Positions 1 to 8,829 of a stretch of 64,000 nucleotides of DNA are shown piece by piece. The stretch is from NCBI GenBank assembly GCA_900708905.1, contig CAADRB010000003.1:1095258-1159257 (forward strand), in the 5' to 3' direction. A program made the translations under genes and the position numbers. The notes under the pieces are model-generated. The model saw nothing but the letters and a program-made list of their open reading frames with translations. It made no database searches and was not told where the DNA came from. Source of the DNA: Hymenolepis diminuta. Its lineage: Eukaryota > Platyhelminthes > Cestoda > Cyclophyllidea > Hymenolepididae. How positions within the stretch are numbered: position 1 is the stretch's first letter; each line of letters opens with the position of its first letter.

Positions 1-1489
1 ACTTTCCGCATTTTCACACTTTGAGTTCTTAATTTCGACATTGTGTTAGTGCTGGTTCGACTCGCGGTTAATTTTGTCTGGGTGAATCCAAATGGTCCTG
101 TTTAACTAATTCTGTCGCAGAATTCTAGAACCAAATATTGCTTTTTTCTGTTATTAATTTAGCTACAAGTTTTTTGTACATCTAGGTCATTGTTGTTTAT
201 ACGAACGAGACGCTATAGAATGTCATTCAGCCCCATAAAAATGATTGTTTGAAAACATGTCCCTTCGAAACACATTACAATTATCAAAGCTCCAAATGTC
301 GCTTATCAAAATATTGTATAGGAAAACCGGTCGAAGTAAATTTTTAGTAGGGAACATTTTATGGACAAGGAAATGTAGAATGAAAGGGCGTGAGGATCCG
401 TAAGAATAAGGAAAGACAGAAAGTGGATGAAGAAGCATTAAAGGATAAAAAGTGGAGTTGAAGCAACTATCTTGCCACAATGGCCACTACTCTTCACCAT
501 AGCATTCGATTTTGGCTGAGTATATCTCACGCTCTAGTCACTCACCACCCTTGTCCCTTCTTGGTCTGTGTGCTCCCGTACTGGCTAGCGAGGCTGCTAG
601 CTTAGTCCACTCCCAATCCACCTCCAGTATCAATGTGCTCGGTGATTTGCAGTTAACCTCAACTCTTGGCAAATCAAGACTCCATGATTAATTCACCTTC
701 GGAGGCATTTTCAACGAATCCAAACGAGAGCTTATAGAACGCATGTGCCAGTTGAGACTTTGTAAAATTTGATTGAAGTAGTTCTTCTCGAAGGTATCTT
801 TGTACCGAATGACTTCTTTCTTAACTGCTTTTCTGCTTCTGGTCTCAGCTGAAAGTGTGTATCCAAAACCAGGGTTTATGTCAACTTCGCTCAGATATTC
901 TCGCTTTTATTTTTAGAGATTAGCTCAAAACAACGCCACCTGTATATACTCCACTGAGTATACATTTACCCCGTCGTCTTGATTTGAATGGAAAGTAGTT
1001 CCCGTCCAAAACACAGCACCGTAAACAAATGTACTTCTTCTTCTCCTTCTCCTTCTCCTTCTCCTTCTATATCATTGATTCTCCGTTATTAACTAGATGA
1101 AATTTAGACGTCTATGACGTCACAATTTGCCATTCTCATCAACCTTTCGATTTTATTGACAGCAATTCCGATGAATGTGTTTACTTCTCTTACCTAAAAT
1201 TAGAGCGCTTCAGACTTGAAATTCTCCATCCATCTTTTCTAGATACGATTTCTGCTGAAGCATTTTTACACATATCGTAAATTTGTTTTCATTTGGTCCG
1301 AATTTCTCACCTCTTTCAGATAACAGTCAGGCATCGTCTTTTCTTTAGTTAAAACTAATGTTTATTACTCATGTTTATTTTATCCAGCCCAGGTTAAACC
1401 CAATATCTCTTACTATTTTGTCTCTCCATTCTTGGATTTAAGATCTCGATAAACCATTTTCAAATTCAGAATGCTTGTGTGCTTTTGCA
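1..1489. repeat. left arm of large inverted repeat
   Basis: The reverse complement of this stretch recurs at 9887-11375 with a constant coordinate sum of 11376. I compared several blocks (near 1-300, 540-610, 1020-1090 and 1440-1489) and found no difference, including the same number of TTCTCC units in the microsatellite near 1030-1062. Similarity stops abruptly after 1489. The arm runs off the left edge of the window, so its outer end is unknown. It holds no recognisable gene; an 85-codon open frame at 223-480 resembles nothing I know. Confidence 0.93.
1030..1062. repeat. CTT/TTCTCC microsatellite
   Basis: A short pyrimidine run made of CTT units followed by about four TTCTCC units. The identical mirror copy lies in the right arm near 10314-10346. 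Equal repeat number in both copies is a sign of very recent copying or of gene conversion. Confidence 0.8.
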
Positions 1490-3284
1490 ACACGTGTTTG
1501 CAACAGTACCATCTATGGGCGAAAAAATTCCCACTCACAATATAAAGGGAAACTGCATTCTCTGAATTCACATTCCTGTCTGTTATTTACGTGCATCATA
1601 TAATCCGGAACACAAGTCTAAGATGACGTTATGATAAGATGGCCTTCTGTTAAAACAGAGGTTCATGCAATCAGTACCCATTAAGTTGATTAAAGAGAAA
1701 TGATAAAATACAAATTTTATAATTCGAGGTTTTCATAAAATAAACCTTATATCCAACATGACTATTGGAAACCTTTTTTTGCAATTTGATCAGAAAATAT
1801 AACGATAAACGGGCGGTTAAGATGCATTCTGGGGATTCAGAAGTTGTTGGTTCGATGGCCCTCGATGCACATCCATTTAAGAGGAGTCAACTGCGCTGTT
1901 TAAGTCTGGTCAATGAAGAGGGCGGCAGAACTCGAGTTTCTCACCGTGAAGATCCTATGGTTCTCTCCTCTCTGGGCAAGATGAGCGTTGGAAAAAGCTC
2001 TCTTAAGTGAACCTAATGGTGAACAAGAAACAATGTGACCATTGTGTACCCTATGCTCATCGGAGCTCAGTCAGTGAATGATATGACCAACTGTACCGGA
2101 TAAAGCTAGTTAATGTACTAATTTCTCATCAAAGGGACTCTAAGATGATACTATTCTGAGAAAAAAGAGTGTTAGGAAACAATTACCTTTATTGGGTTGA
2201 GAAAATATTATTAATATTATTATGACTTCCATAAAGAAATGTCAACTGACCGGGAAATATTAGGTGTTCGAACACTAACCCAAAATGTTATTGATCAAAA
2301 AGGTCCCGTTGTCCTGATTTTCTCAGAATTTAATAGGTGTTTGATAACCTCCCCATATGGATAATACCAAAGCGTTTGATTTACTTGAAGTGTTCCTAAC
2401 ATTGTACACGGTGTTCAGAGCCTACTTTCAACGCCAATAGGCAAATTTTGAGGCCCAAAAAATGCCTTCTTAACGCAACGAGGAGTTCGATAAGGTTCTA
2501 AAAAGGGCCTATGCTCTACAACCTTACTCCCCAAACTAGTTTAGAAGACGCCTACTCTGACTTAGACCATAATAAGTTGAAGCTAAAAGAGTTGGACACG
2601 GAAGAGGTTTGGACCTTGGATACTTCTGGTTAAAATAACAAATGTATGTTATGAGCAATGATGAAAATCTTACGACTAAACGCAATTAATTTCTGACCTA
2701 CAGAAATCTATATCCTTAAAAGTTCTAAGGTGAAAGATGTTTGCGTAGACGAAATCAAAGTACTTTAAACGACCAAAGTAATATTCTACAAAAACATTAT
2801 CTACTAACGGTACAACTGAATGTGGGCTTATCAAAACCGTTGTTTCTGGGGATCTTTTCTCTGAACAAGATAAATGGTGATAGATAAATTTTGAGAATAT
2901 TATTCGAAAAACGAATGCTTGAGCCAGTGAAGAAATCAATTATAACCTTTCCTAACGGACTAACTATTTGGATCGGAATAAGGTAAAAAGTAATGAAGCA
3001 TACGTGAAAAAAATATTACTGTGTGAAAATGAAACCCATTATATTTGAAGAGAAGGAATATGTTTGATAAAACGAGACGCACGGACCTTATGGACGGTGA
3101 GGACGAGGACGTTCAAACTATCCACTCTAAGTGCCCAAGTTCAATATCAACCCATCTTCTAAGAGTTAGTGTAGACGGATACACATACTTAAATTCCAGG
3201 AAGCAGAAAAAGTAACAGTACATTTTATTCCTAGTTGAAGAGCGAAGAAGTAAAAATCCTGTGGACTAAAACTTTCTACCCACA
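1490..3284. other. no gene recognised
   Basis: Sequence between the left repeat arm and the 3' end of the ADO-type gene. It has only short open frames without family resemblance. The poly(A) signal of the ADO-type gene lies at its right end. Confidence 0.5.
3224..3229 (-). terminator. poly(A) signal of the ADO-type gene
   Basis: AATAAA on the minus strand about 55 bp after the stop codon of the thiol dioxygenase gene, a normal place for a cleavage and polyadenylation signal. Confidence 0.6.
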
Positions 3285-3992
3285 TTAAAATGGTATATTA
3301 GCTTTATCAATAAACAAACGGCTATTATACTTTACCTCATTAGAATTAGGTAAATCCACTTCACGATAGAAAAGACACTCCCTAGTGCCCAGATCATGGT
3401 CATAAGGAGGTGAGAGGATATCAAGGAAGACAACGGTTCCATCGACTGCAGTGAGTTCATGTAAATTCCCTAAACGTGGAGTGAGGAGACAGGGAGAATC
3501 ATCTGCGACACCAAGGAGTTTATCTGCATACGGCTCAGCAATTGTGAGATCCGGAGAAGCTGACGCTCGACGCCACATGACAGTTGTAGTGCCTCCAAGG
3601 TTGTTAGACTCGGGTATTGGGGATATATCGGGTTCTCGTGAGAGAGGTGTAAAAGAACGACAACGCATTGAACCCTGCATCACTCGAATAACGCCAAACA
3701 TCCCAGGATGGCCGTGGAGAGGAATACGAGATCCCGGGCGGAGGATAAACATGCCCATTGAGAAGACTTCATTCTCTGTTATGTGCATGTAAGCAACTGG
3801 AGCATTAAGTTGATGGGGAGGAGGGAGAGTGAATGGTGATTGCAAGCCGACATCATTAAGTGTAAGAGATGAAACGGAGGCAAGAAGATGCCTAAGAGCC
3901 TCAGGATCTTCGGTTAATGTGGCAACGCGCAAAAAATGTGATCGAAATACATGCAAAGCAAGGTTTCCCACTTTGGCTATCTTGGTAGTCAT
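3285..3992 (-). CDS. ADO: 2-aminoethanethiol (cysteamine)/N-terminal cysteine dioxygenase, ADO/PCO family
   Basis: Single-exon gene of 235 residues. The family is a cupin iron enzyme that adds O2 to the thiol of cysteamine or of N-terminal cysteines in proteins, the latter feeding an oxygen-dependent degradation signal. Visible family marks are the AYMHI stretch (68-71), the PLHGHPGM cupin motif giving iron ligands His93 and His95, the NLHEL motif giving the third ligand His178, and FLDILSPPYD (189-198) near the C-terminus. The start is the ATG at 3992; an in-frame TTG five codons upstream is unlikely to be used. Vertebrate ADO is about 270 residues, so this one is slightly short, mainly in the variable middle loop. 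It is divergent to the eIF2B-alpha gene, with 1.1 kb between the starts. The residue two after Cys206 is Phe where the human enzyme has Tyr. Confidence 0.9.
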   Translation of the reverse strand: MTTKIAKVGNLALHVFRSHFLRVATLTEDPEALRHLLASVSSLTLNDVGLQSPFTLPPPHQLNAPVAYMHITENEVFSMGMFILRPGSRIPLHGHPGMFGVIRVMQGSMRCRSFTPLSREPDISPIPESNNLGGTTTVMWRRASASPDLTIAEPYADKLLGVADDSPCLLTPRLGNLHELTAVDGTVVFLDILSPPYDHDLGTRECLFYREVDLPNSNEVKYNSRLFIDKANIPF

Positions 3993-5112
3993 AACGAATT
4001 TGCTCAATTTAAATGTTGAAAGGTGCAGAAGCTAAATAATAGACAACTAGTGACCAAATACAATCCTGTAATGGGTTTTATCTACAGCATAAACAAGTGC
4101 AGGGAAGCACACAACTTACTTTAATCTTCAGATACACATATCAGTGAAAAACTCCTCACAAATGTCCTTAATTTTACCGGCAAAAAAAATGACCTTGTAT
4201 AACCTAACTGGCTATTAGGATCAATAAAACCCTCAGAAATGAAGTGGAATAACTGCATTCAATTTCTTCACAAAAATAAACGAACACTTCTGCCAACGGT
4301 TTTAAAACTAAATTGTGAATTTATACGGCTTCTTGGGTAATTTTTCAAAGTAAAGTGTCAGTTTAGCAATATTAACTAATTTCTGACTGATTAGTCCGAG
4401 AAAGTGTTTATATATCCACCAAGGAATGTGATTTTACCATTTCTATGTTAAAGTGTACTTATATTCATTCATCTTATGCAATGATATTTTCGACCTGATA
4501 GATATAATGTTTGAAAAGAATTTCTCAAACTTTTAATTGAACTAGTTATTCTTAAGCTTTAATATAGCTAATTTAGTTTTACGCGTGAATTTTATGATGA
4601 ATATTCAATGTTATGAGGTAGGCTTCCCTAAGAGTGATTCTCTTATGTTAAACAACACACTATGATCATATTTTGAAGCAAATTCTGCAAGAAATAGCTT
4701 TTATCTCGACGTCTTCATGGAAGAACTGTGACATGATGTGCTTATTTTGAACAAAATTAACAAAAAGTGTGTTATCAAAATTTTTGAGGTTATTGCCTTT
4801 CACTTTTTTAAAAATTTAATTATATTATTCAAACTATATGTTATATTAAAATACTGACAATTGTGGCTACATCTAATTCGGGTTATATCCCAAAAATTTC
4901 GTACTTTTCGTACATGTTAACAAGTCAGTCAAAATTGTCTTTTAAAGGTCACCAATTGGCCGAGCATTTTTTAATATTATAAAATTTTTATTTTAATTAA
5001 TATAAAATGAAATTTTTAGAAATTATGTAATGTAATGTAATATTAATGTAATTTACCAATTAGCCAATAAAAAAGCTGCATTAGTTAACCTTAAAGCTTA
5101 GGATTGATATAA
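3993..5112. promoter_or_regulatory. divergent intergenic region between ADO and eIF2B-alpha
   Basis: About 1.1 kb of very AT-rich DNA between two gene starts facing away from each other, so it must hold both promoters. A small GTAAT-type repetition is visible near 5025-5050. Just before the eIF2B-alpha ATG, a CTTAG at about 5097-5101 could be an acceptor for a spliced leader or a 5'UTR intron. No specific factor site can be named. Confidence 0.4.
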
Positions 5113-6278
5113 ATGTTGGTGGTACCTGCGAAAGACATAAATGCAAATGTCGCTTCGGAAGTGACTATTGACTATGATGAGTCTATGGATGTCGGCAAGA
5201 TCTTTGCAGATCGATGCAGAGAAAGGAGGGATACATCTGAGGGCATTATTGCAATTGAGGTGCTCATATGTCTCATGAAGTGTCGTAATATCAGAACAGT
5301 GCAGGGTCTTGATGAAATGGTGAACGATGCTGTTAAGAAACTGCAACAAACCGATGAAAGTAATTGCTCTGTAAAATCTGCCTGCGATATCTTTCAACAT
5401 TTTATTACAATGGCGAATTTGGATGAGACTGTTTCCTATGAACAATTAAAGAAGATGCTTCTTGATCGAGCTCGTATGTATCTTAGAAAAGTATGTCAAT
5501 TTTCGATTGCATGGATGTCTTTTGATTAAAGTTAATTTGTTACATTTTTTTCTTATAGATGAGAGGTTTTAGAGATAATATCGCAAGAAACACTAACCAC
5601 CTCATCGGGAGTAACTTCAAACTTTTGACTCATGCTAAATCTCGCAATGTCGCGCATTCTTTGTCCTACATTGTTAATAATGAGAAGAATCCAAGACCAC
5701 TTCATTGTTATGTCACACAATCGATGCCAAGCAAATCTGGCGAACTGATGGTTAGGGAGTTGACAAAACACGGTGTGAGCTGTACTCTTGTACCGGATAC
5801 TGCACTAGGTTATATCATGCCCGAAATTGATGCCGTTGTTCTTGGAGCTGAAGCTGTCGTTGAAAGCGGCGGTGTCTTGAATGCTTTGGGCTCGTGTTCG
5901 GTTGCCATGATCGCTCACGCTCTACGTAAACCAGTTTACGTCCTCGTTGAGTCCTTCAAATTCCTCCGAGTCTATCCTTTCAATCAATTTTACATACCTG
6001 ATGAATTGAAATGGAAATATCCCAAACAACCGAAAGTGCCGTCAATTGCCAAAAGATCAGAGGATGTAGGAAGGTGTAATGAAGATGAAATAACCAAGAC
6101 CTCAACCTCGAAATATGACGCTTGGGTTAATATAAAAAATCAAAGTTCGAAAAAATTGGTGACTGAAGTACCCAATATTGATTATACAAGCCCCAATTAT
6201 ATCACCGCTTTGATTACGGATCTGGGTATTCTGGATACTGCGGCCGTTAGCGATCAACTCATCAATTTATACACTTAA
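5113..6278 (+). CDS. EIF2B1: translation initiation factor eIF2B subunit alpha (two exons: 5113-5490, 5559-6278)
   Basis: The product is a regulatory subunit of the eIF2B guanine-nucleotide exchange factor that reactivates eIF2 and senses phosphorylated eIF2-alpha in the cytosol. Exon 1 ends AAA|GTATGT and exon 2 begins after TTATAG; the join is phase 0 and gives 365 residues. Family marks in exon 2 are the GYIMPEIDAVVLGAEAVVES stretch, VLVESFKF, VYPFNQ and the C-terminal ALITDLGIL...VSDQLINLY. Human eIF2B-alpha has 305 residues. The extra length comes from an N-terminal extension (a second in-frame ATG at 5185 is possible) and from about 30 extra polar residues before the DYTSP motif. The stop lies 108 bp before the next gene on the same strand. 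Confidence 0.95.
5491..5558 (+). other. intron of eIF2B-alpha gene
   Basis: A 68 bp phase-0 intron with GTATGT donor and a pyrimidine-rich TTCTTATAG acceptor. It shows that short introns are normal for the compact genes of this genome. Confidence 0.9.
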
Positions 6279-6386
6279 CATATAATAATAAAGTCTTCTA
6301 GTACTACATTGAATTCTTCTAGTTTGTTTTACAGATGCCACTATATATTCTCACGGCTTTTGTTTGGCTATTTTTAGATACATATC
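6279..6386 (+). promoter_or_regulatory. short intercistronic region with poly(A) signal and possible trans-splice acceptors
   Basis: Only 108 bp separate the eIF2B-alpha stop from the NPP start codon. AATAAA occurs at 6287-6292, then TTTGTTTTACAG ends at 6334 and GGCTATTTTTAG ends at 6377, nine bases before the ATG at 6387. This order (poly(A) signal, pyrimidine tract, AG, next ATG) is what a flatworm polycistronic unit resolved by spliced-leader trans-splicing looks like. There is little room for an independent promoter. Confidence 0.55.
6287..6292 (+). terminator. poly(A) signal of eIF2B-alpha
   Basis: AATAAA nine bases after the stop codon; the 3'UTR would therefore be very short. Confidence 0.55.
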
Positions 6387-8403
6387 ATGGGTCGTTTATT
6401 TCTACTATTCTGCGTTATTGTTGCTCATGCCTCAAGTGCGGCTTATAGCAGCCAAACTCCAGGCGGAAATCGTCTTTTAATTCTCTTCCTTGATGGCTTG
6501 AGGCACAATTACTTCGAATATCTTGACGAGACTGGAGGGGTTAATCAGATGCGCATGGGGGGATGTCATGTGCCTAAAGTCAAGCCTGTCTTCCCTTCTA
6601 ACTGTTTCTCCAACGTTCATGCTCTCTTCGCAGGTCGTGAGTCTCTGCATTTCAGCGATTTCAACGCCTCAACTGAAGTTAATTATACTCACCGCGATCT
6701 CCTTTGGTATCGGGCTGCAGCCGAGGTTTGTTAAATAAATCATTTGATGTCATCTATTTTCTCCCCTAGGGCAAAAATGTGAACTTATACCACTTCCCAT
6801 TCTGTTCGGGTGTTATTGAAAAAGGGCTTAACTGTATTCCACGAAGGAAATATCGGAAATATCCTCTCAAGTCTACTCTCGCTACTGCTTTACATTCATT
6901 GATTAACAAGAACACTGATCTTGCAGGTAACCGTTTTCCTAGGTTTGCATTTCTTCTTTTAAAAAAGTGTTTTTTACTATGCATGTTTTCTTTTCTCATA
7001 TAGAATAAGTGGTATGTCTTGCGCCTTAACTCACCTAATCACTTTTACTCTAAGGTTGACTGAATAACTTTTTTTATCTTTTTCTGTGTTCCAGTTGTCT
7101 ACTATGAGGAAATCGATGAAAAAGGCCACCTTCGTGGATCCTCCATGGATGTTATGATGGAAAATGACACCATGTTTAAAATTGATGAAGCAATTCTGGA
7201 TGTAGTGGAGTATATTAAGGAGCACCCAGAGGAGAATATAAACTTCGCGATTGTTTCCGATCATGGAATGATGGATTTCAATGGTTTCGTTACCATCGAT
7301 GTATTTTTTTTGTGGTAAGAACACACAATACTTCTTGTCTTAGTTTCAAATGACTATCTACTTGCTCATCACATTAAATGATAATGTTTGCCTGTTTTTT
7401 TCAGGCGGGATGTCGAACATATTGTAAATCTTGGGAGTGTTGCGGGTATCTGGCCAACCAACGGCTCCGAAAATTCGGTAGGTAGGTGGTTTGGGGGACT
7501 AACTAAGCTTCTCTAATTTGATTTCACTCCTGAAGGACTCATTAGTTTTTCTCCGCGTTATTATCGGTTAAGAATCATTGTCTTTTGTTAATTGCTTTAT
7601 TTTTAATTAAGATACTATATGCTACAATTTTTTCAGTGGATATTTTTGAAAACCAAACAAATCTTCCTCGTAGTTTGCTGTCTTTAGTTTTCTTTTTTGC
7701 GTAATTTTAGCTTGAATGGCGTCTTCGTAGTCCGAATCGTCGTTTCAATCTCTACACTCCAAAGACACTTCCAGGGAATGCATGGCCATCTTCTGAACTC
7801 GCACCCTATCTCCTGATTCCTTTTCCTGGCTATCTCCTCCATGTAAATTACTATCCGAACAGCTTTGCGGATCATTTCAATCCGGAAAAGCTGCCTAAGA
7901 AGCCTCGTGGTGCTCATGGCTACTCTTCCGATGTTGAGGATATGCACACCACCTTCTTGGCTTATGGCCCCGCTTTCTCACAAGGCTGTGAAATTAAAAA
8001 CAAGGACAACTTCTTTACCTATGATGTTTTCCCTATTATTCAAAAGGCTCTTTTCTCGGAATCTCCACCTCTGCCAGCTACCTCAAAAACAACTGAATCC
8101 AATATTACTACTATCTCTGATACTACTTCCACCACCACCACTATAGTATCAACACCGCCAAAACCAGAAGCCATAACCGGTACTGAACAACTATCTGGAT
8201 GGGAGATCAAAATGGTGGTGGGAGTGATCGTCGCAGCGTTTGTCATAATCCTCTTAATCGGTCTGGTAACAAGACGTATTCTGAGAATGCGACAAAGACA
8301 GGTTGATAGAATTTGCCTTGTCGAGGATCTCGCTGATGCGGAATTTCAAGCTGGCCATTACCAACAGGAGGATGATTACAATAAGGGGGACTTGAGAGTT
8401 TAA
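6387..8403 (+). CDS. ectonucleotide pyrophosphatase/phosphodiesterase (NPP/ENPP), NPP4/5-like, six exons
   Basis: Exons 6387-6725, 6770-6926, 7095-7314, 7405-7477, 7637-7669 and 7711-8403 join in phase to 504 residues. NPPs are two-zinc type I membrane enzymes that split extracellular nucleotides. A signal peptide (1-18) is followed by the core with zinc ligands Asp36 (FLDGLR), Asp173 and His177 (EEIDEKGH), Asp221/His222 (SDHGM) and His343 (AHGYSSD). A Thr-rich linker (about 395-425), one membrane helix (442-461) and a short cytosolic tail follow. Length fits human ENPP4/5 (about 450-480). The nucleophile threonine of the usual T-[FY]-P-N motif is replaced by Cys73 (PSNCFSN), so catalysis is doubtful. 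The 33 bp exon 5 is the weakest part of the model; an alternative donor at 7481 gives another frame that reads VVDIFENQ but then does not join exon 6 cleanly. Confidence 0.9.
7637..7669 (+). CDS. NPP gene microexon 5 (33 bp)
   Basis: Acceptor TTTTTTCAG before it and CTC|GTAGTT after it. With exon 4 ending TCG|GTAGGT and exon 6 starting after TTTTAG at 7711, all joins are phase 0. Overlapping donors GTAGGTAGGT at the end of exon 4 make the frame of this exon uncertain. Confidence 0.5.
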
Positions 8404-8594
8404 TGCCCTGCCTTCCCCTCCACTTTCTCTCCGGCTGGATTTGGACGCGTTTCTCCTTGTATTGATGTTATTGTACTCTAATTACCCCTCTCCCCTCCTA
8501 ACACTCCCACTTTCCAAAAAAAAACAACTCAACCTAGTGTCTATTACGTAGGTAAATTTGAAAACGTCTTCGTGTGCCTGTGTGTTTCCCAGCC

Positions 8595-8600
8595 AATAAA
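8595..8600 (+). terminator. poly(A) signal of NPP gene
   Basis: AATAAA about 190 bp after the NPP stop codon, preceded by a pyrimidine- and A-rich 3'UTR. Confidence 0.6.
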
Positions 8601-8710
8601 TGCATTTTTGCGTGGTGTGTAACCTGTATTGTTGTTGTAGCAGAACTAGAGATTGTAATAGTATAGCACTGTTATTACTGTCGTTTTTTTGTACACAATA
8701 CAGCAGAACA

Positions 8711-8716
8711 TTTATT
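8711..8716 (-). terminator. poly(A) signal of ADAM10 gene
   Basis: AATAAA on the minus strand 68 bp beyond the ADAM10 stop codon. It faces the NPP poly(A) signal at a distance of only about 110 bp, so the two transcripts end tail to tail. Confidence 0.6.
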
Positions 8717-8783
8717 AGAAAAGGAGGGACACAAAGTGGTAGCAGTAACGGTTTGTAGCAATTTTTGGGGTGAATTTACCGGG

Positions 8784-8829
8784 TTAGGTGTTGCTGTTGT
8801 GGTTGGCTCGACTATCGGGGTTTTTGCGG
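8784..8829 (-). CDS. ADAM10: ADAM10 exon 11 (C-terminus and stop)
   Basis: Acceptor CATTTTTTCAG precedes it. Together with the two bases AG carried over from exon 10 it encodes 15 polar residues beginning SRKNPDSR and a TAA stop. It is short, so it is less certain than the other exons, but its phase fits exactly and a poly(A) signal follows. Confidence 0.7.

Noticed and set aside
223..480. 85-codon open frame on the minus strand, repeated exactly at 10896-11153
   Set aside because: Its exact repetition follows from the inverted repeat. The sequence resembles no known protein and has no splice or start context, so it is not evidence for a gene.
3451..3792. 113-codon plus-strand frame
   Set aside because: Antisense shadow of the ADO-type gene; composition and residues make no sense as a protein.
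3993..4007. Upstream TTG start for ADO
   Set aside because: A eukaryotic gene would use the ATG at 3992; the extra five codons are not needed for the family fold.
7684..7947. 87-codon minus-strand frame
   Set aside because: Antisense of NPP exon 6, which matches the NPP family clearly.
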